A stretch of DNA of 64,000 bases from Canna indica (lineage: Eukaryota; Streptophyta; Magnoliopsida; Zingiberales; Cannaceae). Positions 1-12,291 of the stretch are shown here, piece after piece. The stretch lies in assembly GCA_034359265.1 (NCBI GenBank), contig CP136891.1, forward strand, positions 39,982,001-40,046,000, written 5' to 3'. How positions within the stretch are numbered: the stretch's first letter is position 1; every line of letters begins with the position of its first letter. A model generated the notes under the pieces. It was not told the DNA's origin. It worked only from the letters and a program-made list of their open reading frames with translations, and ran no database searches. Both the position numbers and the translations under genes were made by a program.

Positions 1-876
1 CTTAATGTGTTTAAGATATCAAAATGAAACATTTGAGGAATAAGATCTCTAAGTATGTTTAACTAGTTTGGACTTAAAAGAATGTCTCTAATGGTAAGTA
101 TCAACTTAGAGCAAGCTTCATTCAATAAAATTTTCCTAAGTACTAAAATTCTACCTACTCGTGAAAATTCAAGGGTTTACCATATAATTCTAATCATGAG
201 TATTGAGACATTATTTAAGCTTAAGCATTGAGGTATAGCACTAAGATTTTGAATTTATCGAAGTTATACCTTATTCATGATAATTTGCCAAACTAATCTT
301 TTTCTTTCTAATTAGCCTTCCTAAGAACTTATAACTTGCAAGTATACTTTATAAATGGAAAATAAAACCAAATCTATATGCAAGCTATCAAACTAAATAG
401 CAAAGTGAAAAACCAAGTATCATTTTCCAAATTCAACTTCACTAAGTAGCATGGATTCATTTTCATATAAATCATTTATGATAACAAAATGAATCAAGAG
501 ATCTCAAAATATAAAATTTTGAAAAATAAGATCTCCAACCATTCCTATTGGTTGAAAACCGAAACCACAATTAGCCTACGATTTAAAACCGCAAGGTCAC
601 ATAAGCCCATTACAGGCTACATAGGTCTCCGAAGAGACCAGGAAATCAAAATCAAAAATCATTTTATAAAAGCATATCATGAGCGGAAAATCTACTAATA
701 TTGAGCATGTATCAAAACTCCAACTCAAATTTAATCAAGTAAGTATAGGAGATGATACCAAAGTGTTTGATGTCAACTTTACCATAGGCATCTAGTCTAG
801 GTGCAGACTTTGAAGTTGCAACCATGCAAGGATCATTCCTTCAATTTCTTTGTCAACTTCAACTCTTCAATTTCCA

Positions 877-1083
877 TTACCCTTGTGTGATGGCTCCCCC
901 TACAAAAGAACAAGACACTTTTGGTACCCAAATAGCTTTGGGTCCTTGGGGGTGAGTTGGCCTACGAATCCAAAGTGTTCTAGCAACACTTGGATTTTTT
1001 TTAAAAGCACACTCATGGATAGCATGGCTATAAACACCACAACAAAAACAATGTCCATCAAACTTTTTCTTTTTATTTTTCAT
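877..1083 (-). pseudogene. Gag C-terminal fragment with second zinc knuckle
   Basis: A 68-residue frame starting MKNKKKKFDGHCFCCG. It contains a second C-X2-C-X4-H-X4-C knuckle (CFCCGVYSHAIHEC) and then a spacer with GPKAIWVPK, a motif that precedes the protease in many plant Copia polyproteins. Here the frame ends soon after and no protease follows. It overlaps the gag stop by 11 bp in a different frame, so it is probably the displaced gag C terminus rather than an independent gene. Confidence 0.6.
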
Positions 1084-1888
1084 TCTCTAGTTCATGCACA
1101 TGAGAACTAAGCCTTAAGTTTTCTTTCTTTAATTTTTTGTTTTCTTTATCCTTTTTAATCATCAAGGCATACATGATTTTGTACTCATCCATCAATTCAT
1201 CAAAATCATGAGAACTAGATGAGTTAATACTATCATTATTATTAACATGACTAGAAGGAGAGGAGTGTTCCTCATTGTTATCATTCATGAGGCATTCTTT
1301 TGAGAAGGCTTCATCGTCATGGTAAGAGGATGCTTCACTTGAGTATGATGATGATGTGGAAGCTTTTGACCTCTTCTTTATCTTGTTCTTCATGGAAGGG
1401 CAATTTTTCCTCACATGCCTTTTTTCTTTGCACAAGTGGCAAATTACTTTTCTCTTTCGGCTTTTAGAATTGCTTCTTTGACTCGAAGCACTATGGGCAT
1501 CAAAATTGAGATTACCAGTAGGTGAGTGACAATTGTCATCACCACCTTCATCAAAAGTAGTAATCTCTTCAGTTTTTGCAAAATCATATAGCATGTTTAA
1601 TGTTGCCCAGATATGAAATGCGAAAGAACAATGCATGACTTTTTCAAAGATGTTATTTTCTAAGGAACAATATAAGCAATTTGTTGCCTTAGCATTTAGT
1701 TCAAACCTATTAATTTGTTCTTGAGTCCATGCATCCATTTTTTCCTTAGGTTCTATGTATTTTGATTTTACCATATTAAAAACACCTAAACCTTGAGTCT
1801 TTAAGAATGTATACATTCTTCCTTTCCAAAGACCAAAGTTTGACTCATCAAACCTAGGGGGTATAGACGCTACCAACTCTAGAGCCAT
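1073..1888 (-). CDS. gag: Copia-type gag protein (truncated coiled-coil region)
   Basis: A 271-residue capsid/nucleocapsid protein. The N-terminal part (about residues 10-110) is a UBN2/DUF4219-like Copia gag region (RFDESNFGLWKGRM, later CSFAFHIWATLNMLYDF). A serine-rich linker and a zinc knuckle follow at about residues 150-163 (CHLCKEKRHVRKNC; C-X2-C-X4-H-X4-C). The C terminus is lysine/glutamate-rich and predicted coiled coil. The ATG lies close downstream of the PBS. Compared with copy 2 (50458-51600), most of the long coiled-coil segment is missing: the frame stops after HELENEK, and the next homologous segment resumes 5 bp away in another frame, consistent with an internal deletion. 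Confidence 0.8.
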   Translation of the reverse strand: MALELVASIPPRFDESNFGLWKGRMYTFLKTQGLGVFNMVKSKYIEPKEKMDAWTQEQINRFELNAKATNCLYCSLENNIFEKVMHCSFAFHIWATLNMLYDFAKTEEITTFDEGGDDNCHSPTGNLNFDAHSASSQRSNSKSRKRKVICHLCKEKRHVRKNCPSMKNKIKKRSKASTSSSYSSEASSYHDDEAFSKECLMNDNNEEHSSPSSHVNNNDSINSSSSHDFDELMDEYKIMYALMIKKDKENKKLKKENLRLSSHVHELENEK

Positions 1889-1942
1889 TTCAAGATCGAC
1901 ACAAGGTGTAGAAGAGATGGTGAAATCTCAAGCTACGAACCC

Positions 1943-1954
1943 GCTCTGATACCA
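1943..1954 (-). promoter_or_regulatory. Primer-binding site (initiator Met tRNA)
   Basis: On the minus strand the sequence TGGTATCAGAGC lies two bases inside the LTR end. This is the standard plant retrotransposon site complementary to the 3' end of initiator methionine tRNA, and it fixes the element's orientation. Confidence 0.9.
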
Positions 1955-1956
1955 AT

Positions 1957-3469
1957 TGAAGTCGAAATGGCAACACTAGAGGGGGGGTGAATAGTGTGTT
2001 TACTAAATAATTAGCCTAAATTAGATTTTAATCGTTTCTTTAGTAGTTTAGGCAATTTGCAATTTAATGATTGGGTGCGAAAGCGATAAATAATTAAGCA
2101 ATTAAAAACAAACAATAACGCAATGCAAACACGTTAATTTAGAGTGGTACGGCCCCAATGCCTACTCCACTACCTAAGCACACCGCTTAGGATTTCCAAA
2201 CTAGTTTTACTAGATTAATTATCGTTTCCCTTACAAAAAGGACTTCGACTCAAAGAGTTGCACTCTCGACCTAAGGCACTTCCACACTTGGAAGTCTCCG
2301 CCTTCTTATCGAGAGCACTCTTCCACCTCAACCCTAAGGGACAACTTGACTAATCCTAGTAACAACTAATTTTACAAAAGTGGCTTTACACCTAACACCA
2401 GGTAACCACTTATACCCACAAGACCTAACAGCCTAGGTCTTACAAACTCAACTTCAAAGAAATGATAAATTAACAGTTAAAAATACAAGTGAAAAGAGCT
2501 TAAGATAAAACCAAGATTATCTATTCTTTTCCAAGCCTTGTAGCCTCCAACTTGCCAATGAATGTGCTTTGAGTCGAAGCCGAGTTGAGGAGCAATTGGT
2601 GCTTGAAGACAAACTTGACAGAAGAATAGAGCGCACTGCAATCGATCTTTGGAAGGCATAAATCCCTTCTTAAATGCTCAATAAAATTTGTAAGATTAAG
2701 GGAAGAAGGTTGAATGAGATAGGTGAGGTATATTTATACCCTCACGAAGAAATGGCAGCTCAACGGATAGTTTTCTATTCGTTGCAGGCCGTCGGTTGAT
2801 TGGTCGATCGATCGACCAATCGACCAATCGACCAATCGATCGCCGCTTTCTCTCTGTGGTCGATTGATCGACGGGCCGACCACCCAGACGCAAATCCTTC
2901 GATCCTGCATTTGGTCGATTGATGTGATCTTGCGTCTTCAGCAAACGCAGGTAGGTCGACCGGTTGGTCGACCGACAGAGCTACTGCCCATTTTGGGCCT
3001 CGATCGATCGATCGCCCGGTCGACCGAAGTAGTTTCTATCCTCTTTTAGGCACTATTCAGTCGATCAATTGGTCGATCGAAATGGCTGGTGCCATTTTCC
3101 TTACCCTATTCGGTCGACCGCCCGGTCGACCGAACTTAGGCTGAATTGAATTTTCAGCCCTTTTTCTTGCGCGCTTCATTTCTGGGTTCCGGCTTTCAAT
3201 GAGCATCATCTTGAAGAGCTTTCCATGTGATCTTTGAGCTTGTCCAATATGTCTTTGGTGCACACGTTGATCTTCGAGAAGTTCCACGACGAACCCGAGC
3301 GCGATGATCAATGTCCTTCCGATTTCTTCCGATATTTTTGATCGGCGACATCGAACGCTAATTGATATGGAACTTGAAAGATTTCTTAGTAAAATATTAG
3401 TTCCATATTTGTTATCATCAAAACTGAGATTAAGATATTAAGACCAAGGTTGAAAACCTAAAGCCAACA
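1957..3469 (-). repeat. 5' LTR of gag-only element, copy 1 (1513 bp)
   Basis: In element orientation the LTR starts TGTTGGCTTTAG at 3469 and ends TTCGACTTCA at 1957, so it has TG...CA ends. A TATA box (TATAAATA, minus strand, 2731-2738) separates a roughly 730-bp U3 from R-U5. Between 2790 and 3140, upstream of the TATA box, lies a dense array of palindromic GGTCGACC and TCGATCGA words. Related LTRs at 45656-47161 and 51615-52924 share the same layout. Confidence 0.88.
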
Positions 3470-4867
3470 TGTTGGACTTGATGTATTATTTCCGCATTTT
3501 GTTCGTTTGCTAAAACTTGTTTAAGATGAACTCTGTTGAAATAAAAACTTGTTTATTTCTTTCCGCTATTGTTTATTCTCACGAGTTGGCATATGCATGG
3601 TTTAGGCTGCGGGGTATAGGCACGTATACCCTGGTCGGTCACATGACCCTGAACTTAGGGCGTGACAAAGGGGTATCAGAGCATGTGGTTCGGTCTGACT
3701 ATGACCTAGAGTTGTCATCGTATAGGGCATTGCTAGCGTGTTAGTATATGGTAGGGGTATGTTATGAAATCAATGGGCTAAGTCTGCACCTCAGCGCGAC
3801 TTGTGGTTTATTTACTTAACGACTTAGTGTGAATTAAATTATTTAAATTTTGATATTTTTTGTATGGTGATTCCAGATCGATGGAGGCTTTTGATGCCGC
3901 GAGGAGCGGTAGTGATAGCAACTCTACTGTGCGCCGAGGCCGGGGCCGGGGTCATGGGAGACCACTGTAGGCCCGAGAGGATGTGGGACAGGATCCCATG
4001 GTTATTCAGTTGCAGGCCCGAGTGGCTGAGCTGACTGAGGTACTCCGCAGGGAGCAGGAGCTGAGGTAGCAGCCACAACCAGTACCGATAGCACCCGTAG
4101 CACCAGAGGTGGTACAACTAGTAGCTTCGATGGTCAGAGCCCCAAGAGCACCTTCATATGCAGATTTTGGTGCATTCAGGCCACTGGAGTATACAGGGAC
4201 AGATCAGCGGGTGGAGGTCACTAGTTTCCTGGGAGATTGCTATGAGCTGTGCAGGGAGCTCGGTTATTCTTTTGACACGACCGCTCGACTTATCGTATTA
4301 CAGCTGAGAGGTCAAGCCAAGGATTGACTTTACACCTGGAGGGACCGCAGAGCAACATATGCACCACCCCCTTACCTGGGAGGAGTTTAGAGCTGTTATG
4401 GTGGAGAAGTACCTACCGATCAGCGTCTGTGACAAGCGGGCGAAAGAGTTCGAGCTACTGCATCAGACATGCAGTATGTTGGTGACAGATTATGAGATGG
4501 AGTTCACTCGGCTCTCGAAATACCATCCCACCTTGATAGCCTCAGAGACCACCAAGGTCAAGAGGTTTGATGAGGGGTTGAGGCCGCAGATCGCTAGATT
4601 AATCCATTACATAGAGGACACTTCCTTTGCTCGGGTTGTAGATGAGGCGCTCCGAAAGGAGGCACTATTACCTACGGATAGGCATGATGATCCCTAGAAG
4701 AAAAGTTTCGGCCCCAGCCTTCGGCGGGTCGGCCAGCTCATTCAGAGAGGACTTTCATGATAGCAGATCCATCGCAGGGCGGAGGTCATAACAATTTCAG
4801 AGGCCACATGGGTTCAGGACCAGAGGCGTCATCTGGAGGTTCGCATCAGAGATCTTGGCCGTAGTAG
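3470..4867 (+). mobile_element. Ty3/Gypsy retrotransposon fragment (LTR end, PBS, gag)
   Basis: A plus-strand relic. It begins inside an LTR, broken by the insertion of the 1-3469 element. The LTR ends GGGCGTGACA at 3667, and a primer-binding site GGTATCAGAGC follows at 3672-3682. A degenerate gag follows and homology stops near 4867, where CACTA sequence begins. The LTR end and the gag type resemble Tekay/Del-like chromoviruses, which is an inference from motif style only. Confidence 0.75.
3881..4697 (+). pseudogene. gag: Gypsy gag (Retrotrans_gag) pseudogene
   Basis: The reading frame opens at ATG 3881 (MEAFDAARSGSD) with an RGRGRGHG stretch. It is broken by in-frame TAG codons after GRPL and after EQELR, by a TGA at 4325-4327, and by a +1 shift before 4359. 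The two longest pieces (4109-4327 and 4359-4697) read as a typical Retrotrans_gag domain: FRPLEYTGTDQ, then LTWEEFRAVMVEKYLP, TDYEMEFTRLSKYHP and KVKRFDEGLRPQI. Remnant linker sequence continues to about 4867. It cannot be translated as one protein. Confidence 0.82.
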
Positions 4868-5478
4868 TGTAACCAATGTCGGACACTGGACAACAGTGCC
4901 GGAACACTGTTGGTTAGGGTTTTATTAAACCATAATCAAAAGTTTATTAGGGTTTAATTAAACCCTAATAAAATTTAATTATGGTTTAATAATCTATGTT
5001 AATTGTTTACTATTTAGATAAATTTTTCATATTTTAGATTAAATTTTCATGTTTTAGGTTAATTTTTCATGTTTAGATTAATCTAGGTTAATTGTTTAAT
5101 GTTTAGATTAATGTATTTTAATGTTAATTAGATTTAGATTTAATTTTAGATTATATCTGTTAATTAATTTTAGTTTAGATTAATTTTAATATTTAGATTT
5201 AGATTTAGATTAATTAGAATCGTCCATTTTGGACACGCTCTCGAATCATCCACTTTGGACTCGTATCGAAATCGTCCACCGTGGACTCGAATCGGCATCG
5301 AAAAATTTAGAAAATAATCATCCATCCGATGAGTTGATAAGTTTCACATACGCATCGACGAGTCGGATATGATTTAGCAAAACCTTAGATCCGTTCAGGG
5401 GTTGTATGTTCGTGTAAAAGAAGTAGATGATCTTTTATACGACGTACAACCCTTGAATTATCCCTAATTGGATAATTT

Positions 5479-5684
5479 GGGAACATAGTTATTTGTATTA
5501 CACTTAGTTTTTTCTTTTAATCGTTAACTTATTCTTAAATTTTGGCTATTGTATTTCTCTTATTCTCCGATACGCACCCAAATGATATGCGTATTCGGAG
5601 AACTGTAGGGAGATGCTGCCAAAATTTAAAATGAAGTTAGCGGTTAAAAGAAATACTGAGTGCAATATGAATAACATGAATTCC
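5479..5684 (+). repeat. Conserved long hairpin upstream of TNP2, copy A
   Basis: An imperfect inverted repeat of about 206 bp ending some 70 bp before the TNP2 ATG, and homologous to 15263-15470 in B and 39313-39520 in D. At least two paired positions differ from B in both arms at once: CTTTTAA with TTAAAAG against ATTTTAA with TTAAAAT, and TTTTGGC with GCCAAAA against TTTCGGC with GTCGAAA. Confidence 0.8.
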
Positions 5685-5751
5685 GAATGGAATAGGATCA
5701 TCTCACCTATAAAGATATTGACTAAAGATATTATCATTGATTGACAGAATC

Positions 5752-8282
5752 ATGTCGGGCGATCCAAGTTGGATGTACCGACATTTTGATCATGGAGCTT
5801 TGACGAATGAGTTTCGCTTAGGCGTAACTTTACTTCCTAAATTTTGCCTATTCAAATCGAAAATTCGTTAGTGCTGGTGATAAAATCTGATGTCTATGCC
5901 GTATTTGCATGAATGCACAATTTTTGGATCGGGAAACTATCACTCTGCATCTGTATAGTAAAGGATTTGCACCAAGATATTTATATGGACTTGTCACGGG
6001 GAGTCACGTGAAGTTGGGATGTCGAGTAATCCTGTCGTTTAGACACATGGTGAATCTTCCTCTGCTGGTGTTTCTTTATCCGGTCTATCTAATCCGTATA
6101 GAACTATGATACTTGATAGTCTTGGGGGTCAATTCCAACTGAATGATAATGTCCATCAGCCAGTTACTGAGACGTCAATGCCACCAGATACTACAGGTGT
6201 TGATGTCACATAATTGCCATCAGAAGTAGAACCTGCGGTAGAGATTGAATTGCCGAGTAAAGAAGTCGCAAAATTTTATGAGATGTTGAAAGCTGCCGAT
6301 GAACCTTTGTATGAGAATTGTCCTAAATACGCTAGGTTTTCGGCAATGACGCAACTCTCAAACATCAAGGCCGATTGTAATATCAGCGGGGTTGCGTTTG
6401 ATCAAATTACGGGATTTATTAATGGAATGCTGCCTACTGATAACAAGTTTGAGCCAATTTTCTATAAGTCTAAAAAGTTAATGAGAAAATTAGGGCTTGG
6501 GTACGAAAAAATACATGCGTGCCAAAATAACTGCATTTTATATTATAAAGAAAATGCGCAGTTGGATAAATGCCCTGTATGTGAACTTCCTCTTTATAAG
6601 GTGAAGAAATCGGCCCGACAGAAAAATATCCCGTTTAACGTGCTTTGGTATTTTCCACCGACACCGATGCTTCAAAGATTATTCATGTCGAAAAAGATGA
6701 CCCTCTACATGAGTTGGCATGCAAGAAGTCGTGATGATATAGTAATGACTCATCCATCCAACAATGAAGCATGGAAACAGTTGGATAGATGTTATCCTTC
6801 ATTTGCTAGGGATACTAGAAATATCAGATTGGGATTATGCACGGATGGTTTTAATCCATTTGGTCATTCTGCAACTCCTTATTCAGTTTGACCAGTGTTG
6901 CTAACAATTTATAATTTGCCACCGTCAATGTGTATAAAAGATGAATTTATTTATCTTTCGATGATTATTCCGGATCCTAAGGGTCCACGAAAAGAAATTG
7001 ACGTATTTCTCAAACCCTTGATAGATGAACTAAAAACATTGTGGACAAAGGGAGTTGTCACTTATGATTGTCACCGAAAGCAAAATTTCAATTTAAAGGC
7101 TGCGGTCTTGTGAACAATCAATGATTTCTCCGCATACGGCATGTTGTTTGGTTGGAACACTCACGACCGACTCTCTTGTCCGTATTGTATGCAACACTCT
7201 AAATCATTGTGTCTTTAGAACGGATGGAAAATCTCATTCTTTGATTGTCATCGTCGATTCCTACCGGCTAACCATAAGTATCGAAGGAATCATAATAAAT
7301 TTACTAAGAGCAAAGTCGAAAGAGATGAGCCACCACCGATGTTGTCTGGTGAACAAAGGTTAGCACATGTTTCAGCACTTCTAGAGAAAGTGTTTGGGCG
7401 GAATGAAAGAGTGTCGGGCTTTGGTCAAACACATAACTGGGTGAAAAAAAGTATCTTTTGGGAATTGTCGTATTGGAGTTCATTACTGATTCGGCATAAT
7501 TTGGATGTCATGCATATTGAAAAAAATATGTTTGATAATATTTTCAACACTTTAATGGATGTTTCCGAAAAAACTAAAGATAATATCAATGCCCGACATG
7601 ATATAAAAATACTTTGTAAGAGGCCGGAGTTGGAGTTACAAGAGGTCAACGGACGATATCTGAAGCCGAAGGCCCCATATGTGTTAAATAAAAAACAGAT
7701 CAAAGATATTTGTCAATGGATAAAAGAACTCAGATTACCCGATGGATATGCCTCAAACTTATCTCGATGTGTGAACGTCGATGATTGCAAAATATTAGGG
7801 ATGAAGAGCCACGATTGCCATGTATTCATGTAGAGATTGCTTTCAATCGCATCTCGAGATCTTCTACCTGATAATATTTGGGGTCTATTGACTGAATTAA
7901 GTATGTTTTTTAGAGTCGAAGATATGTCAGCACTTGAAATTAATATTGTTGAAATTATATGCAAGCTGGAGCAATTTTTTCCTCCTGCCTTCTTTGACTC
8001 GATGGAGCATCTACCAATACACTTGGCATACGAGGCACGAGTTGGTGGCCCCGTTAAATACCGGTGGATGTACTTATTTGAAAGATACATGAATCGTCTG
8101 AAGAAAAAAAGTAAAGAACACCGCAACTATTGAAGAATCAATATCTGGATCGTATATCATCCAAGAAATTTCAACATTATGCTCATTTTACTTTGAATCG
8201 ATAGTACAAATAAGATTTGATCGTCTTCCATGTAACGATGATGGGGGAGTTCGATATTCAAATGGACGTTTAAATATATTTT
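5752..8282 (+). pseudogene. TNP2-type CACTA transposase pseudogene (A)
   Basis: The start region reads MSGDPSWMYRHFDHG, matching the Transpos_assoc N terminus of the B and D copies. The frame is then broken many times. Recognisable pieces are 6214-6891 (including CTDGFNPFG, the first acidic catalytic-type motif of tnp2 transposases), 6895-7113, 7339-7833 (QTHNWVKKSIFWELSYW, DVMHIEKN) and 7837-8133 (DUF4218-like). The DUF4216 part and acidic tail are missing because the copy ends at the LINE. It is non-functional. Confidence 0.88.
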
Positions 8283-8636
8283 TTTGCAACAAGGCAAAGG
8301 AAATATATTAATACGTAAAAGGATACAATAGAGTTCAGACACGACTACCATTAATAGGAATGGTAGAGCTTCTCATCCCCCAAAGGAAAAGACCACGCCC
8401 CTCACCTTCGGCATTGCCATCAGTAAGGTAGTAGCCAAAACCTTAGGAGAAGAGGAACAAAAGGAAAACCCACAGCCCGGGTCAAGCACAATATAGAGAT
8501 GCAAACAATGCATCACACACGGTTACCCACAACTCGGGCCAAGTAAGGAATATCACATGGACTACCCACAACTCGGGCCAAGCAATATAAAGCCCACACA
8601 GTGAATCACTAATCTTGACAGACAGGAGTAAAATGG

Positions 8637-11600
8637 CTAATCTTGACGGACAGGAGTGAAATGGACTTGAATGCTCCACCGTTCTGCAATAGCTGTGTTC
8701 CTTGGTGTGTCGGTGATAGGCCTGGTACCATATATTTGAAGAATTTTGCTTTTAACTCTTGTGATAACACTACTAAGCACACTAGCAGGTGAAGAGGATA
8801 CATGAGAAAAGATACGACCATTCCGCTCACGCCAAATGAAGTAAACAGAAGTAGTGAGAGCAATACGCCTAATATAGCCAATGAATGAGTCTCCACTCAT
8901 AACGTCTTCCCACCATCTAAGCTGATCACCCCAATGATGCAAAGGGTTTGTCAAAAGACAAAGATCTAGAACCTTGCGCCAAATTATAGTCGAGAAATGG
9001 CAGTGAAAGAATAAGTGTTCAATGAATTCATCTACACCGAACAGCTGGTAGAGTGTGTAATTTCCCAATGTGAAAGTCGATCAAGAGTTGGTAATCTCCG
9101 TAAGAGAGCAAGCCATAAGACAAAAGAGTACCTTGGGATCCTTCCCTTGAACCAAACAAGATGATGCCAAGTAACCATGGGATTAGTGGGGGAAATGCCC
9201 TTGCAAGCTGATGCAATACTGAAAAAACCATCACTAGACGGCTTCCAGATTATCTGATCGTCATTCGAACTAGTGATAACAGTGTCAATGGAATCCCAAG
9301 CGCTAAGCAGGCCAAGCTCATGAGCAAGATTACCCAAATGCCAAGTATTTTGCTGCCAAATGGAAGATACCCTGGCTGTCCTACTCAAGTAGAGGCGGGC
9401 CGGGATATGGTTGTTCATCCTGTCAATAAGAAGGTAATCAGGAATCCAAGGATCAAGCCAGAGGAAGGTGTTCGTACCGTCACCAATGCGGTACTCTACC
9501 AGTTTATGGGCATAATCACGAGCAAAAAGAATGCTACGAAAAAACCAAGAGCAGGCCCATGGCCGTTTAACAGACCATATAGAATCGTTGTTGAGGTATT
9601 TAGAGGTGATCCAACGAATCCAAAGGGAGTCTTTCTTTGAAGCAATTGCCCAAATATACCTCATGAGATATGCAATATTAAGGTGAGAGAGTCGATGAAG
9701 TCCAAGTCCACCATTTTGATGTGGTTGGCATATATCAGCCCATGAAACTTTATGGATGCTTTTTTTATCATCACCACTCCATAGGAATCTAGCAAGAAGA
9801 TGTTCAATGCGAGACGTGACTTTCTGGGGACGCTTGTAAGCGGCGCACCAGTAGGTAATCTTACCCTGAAGAACAGATTTGATGAGTGCCAATCTACCCA
9901 TGTAAGATAGGTGCTTAGCCTTCCAAGAATGGATGCGGCTCTGGATACTCTCAATAAGCGGAAGGCAATCATTATATGTAAGCTGCTTAGAAATGAGAGG
10001 AACACCGAGGAATCGAGTGGGGAGAGTACCAATAGGCATGCCAAGAATGTCCTGAACTCTGTTCATCATGCCTCTAGAGCACCCTGCCATATACAAATTT
10101 GATTTGGTTGTGCTTGCGGATAGACCTGAAATATCTGCGAAGGATTCGAAAACATTTTTGATCGCTCTAGCATTGGATTCAGAGGCTTCGGCAAATATAA
10201 TGAGATCATCTGCAAACGCTAAGTGAGTAATAAGCGGGTTTGCACAGCCCGGGTGTGGAGTGATCATACCTCGCCTTGCTACATCATCAAGACAAGAGGA
10301 TAAGTACTGCATAACAATGAGGAACAGATATGGAGCCATAGGGCAGCCTTGCCTTAGACCTCGAGAGCTTCGAAAGAAACCCACAGAAGAACCATTGATA
10401 TTGATAGAAATGAGGGGTTTGAGATACAAGCTCGAATCCAACTAATCACCATAGAGGGAAAACCATGAAGTTGAAGTAACTGAAGCAAGAAATCCCACCG
10501 AACATAATCATAAGCTTTATGAAGATCAACCTTGATGGCCATACGAGCTTGCCCAGAGGAAAGATGATAATTGTGCATAAGGTCATGGCAGAGAGCAATA
10601 TTTTCATGAATAACCCGACCACGCATAAAAGCATGTTATGTGATGCTAATCAAATCAGGTAAAATAACCTTGAGCCTGTTTGCAATAATTTTAGAAATGA
10701 ATCTGTAAATCATCTTGCAAATAGAGAGAGGACGGTAATCGGCAAATGAGGTAGTGTTGCTCTTCTTAGGGATCAGAGTAATAGAAGTAATATTAGCTTC
10801 ATTAAGAAGTTTACCAGTCCTGAAAAACTCAAGTATCGCAGCAATAACATCATCCTTAATGATGGGCCAACAAGATTTGTAAAATTCAGCATTTAATCCA
10901 TCAACACCGGGGGCCTTATCAGAGTTTGACGATAGGATCACCTGTTCAACCTCCTGAGGTGTAACCAGCTGAGACAGTAAGAAAATACTTTGTGGAGAGA
11001 GATGATTTGAGACTCGCACATCAGAGAAATCCACATTAAGAATCTCAGGAGCAAACTGCCTAGTAAAGTAGCAGATGGCCTCTTGTTCTAGAGCATGGCC
11101 CTCAAGGGAATTACCATCAACATCTGTAATAGAAAGTAAGGCATTTCTGTTACATCGGAGCTTCAAGGAATTATGAAAGAATTTAGAATTTGAGTCCCCA
11201 AGGCGCAACCAAGTATCCCTTGATTTTTGTCTAAGAGAGGCCTCCTCATTAGCATAGAGCCGTAGAAGTTCAGCCCTGCATTCTGCCTCTTCGGTGAAGG
11301 CCCTATCATCCATATTTGTAGATAGAGTGATAGCCTGTAACTCATGAAGCTTAGATTGTAGTAAGTAAATTTGACTTTTCTGTGCCTTCACCAAGTCTCT
11401 AGACCACATTTGTAGTGCCTTTCTGGTTCTTTTCAGCTTCTGGATAAGGACAAACATTCTCATTGTTCTGTGGCTGAATCTACTACTAACAGGTGGGTTC
11501 TAAGCTGTCACAATACAATCAAGAAAACCAGTCTCCTGAGGCCAATAATTAAAGAAATGAAAATTTCGAGGCCACTAGGGTAACTTGCACACCCTAAGTA

Positions 11601-12291
11601 TGACAAAAGTGTGATCAGATACATCAGGACTATGGAAGGTAGCCTCTGAATCTGGAAATGTATGAACCCAATTCTGATTAGATAGAACCCTGTCCAGTTT
11701 TTCACATACTCTATTGTGACCTATGGAAGAATTTGACCATGTAAAAAAGCTGCCTTGACTTTTCATATCAAATAGGCCCAAGTTATCTAGCTGGTCAGTA
11801 ATAGCCTCAATGTAGGAGCTATTAACATCACTACCCCCATATTTTTCAGATGGTGAGAAGACCATATTAAAATCACCGAAAACAGTCCAAGGCCCCTCAA
11901 CATGATTTGCAAAGTCAGTCAAAGCAGTCCAAATATGAGCTCTATCATCATTAGAATAAAGGCCATAAACCACTGAAAAAGAAAATGTTGTACCTTGCTG
12001 AATAAATTTGATATTACCAGAAACCACCTGATCTGTAGAAGCAACGATAGCAATATCCACAATAGCAGGATTCCAAAGACACCATATCCTACCATGATAG
12101 TTAGGACAGACATTTACATGATAATTCCAGCCTTCCACAATATTCGTAAAAACGCGAGCTGAATTGTCCAATTTAACTCTAGTCTCCAAAAGAAAAAAAT
12201 AATGAAGTTTGTGATGGGAGATCTTACTTCTGATAGCCCTTTGCTTAGCACAGCTATTCAGGCCCCGAATGTTCCAAAAAGCTACTTGCAT
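8637..12291 (-). pseudogene. LINE ORF2 (endonuclease-reverse transcriptase), frameshifted
   Basis: The N-terminal apurinic-like endonuclease is clear at 12291-11575: MQVAFWNIRGLN, the ETRV catalytic glutamate motif, GDFNMV and SDHTF. It ends in a stop and frame break near 11470-11575. The reverse transcriptase follows in pieces: 11463-10636 (SDKAPGVDGLNAEFYK, LIPKKSN, ADYRPLSIC), 10626-10354 (KVDLHKAYDYVRWDFL) and 10441-9032 (GLRQGCPMAPYLF and the FADDL active site). The zf-RVT C-terminal region spans 9032-8637. At least three frame breaks mean it cannot make a full ORF2 protein. Confidence 0.9.

Larger units (their letters stand above)
1..3469 (-). mobile_element. Gag-only Copia-like LTR element, copy 1 (partial; 5' LTR and gag side)
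   Basis: A minus-strand LTR element whose 5' LTR lies at the high-coordinate end, followed leftwards by a primer-binding site, a gag reading frame, a short second zinc-knuckle frame, and AT-rich non-coding sequence running off the left edge. The non-coding part (1-876) closely resembles 49480-50400 in copy 2 of the same family at 45656-52924. No protease, integrase or reverse transcriptase frame is seen in either copy. The 5-bp right flank is TGTTG, so the other target duplication lies outside the window. The flank continues as a Gypsy LTR, so this element inserted into a Gypsy element. Confidence 0.85.
4868..8282 (+). mobile_element. CACTA element A (both ends missing)
   Basis: A decayed copy of the B/D CACTA family. 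From left to right it has an AT-rich leader with repeats of TTTAGATTAAT-like sequence (4915-5215), about three degenerate copies of the 26-bp repeat seen in B and D (5219-5300), the conserved hairpin (5479-5684) and TNP2 sequence (5752-8282). The left terminal repeat and promoter are absent. The right side stops inside TNP2, where the LINE poly(A) tract begins. It is clearly older than B and D, with many stops. Confidence 0.8.
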
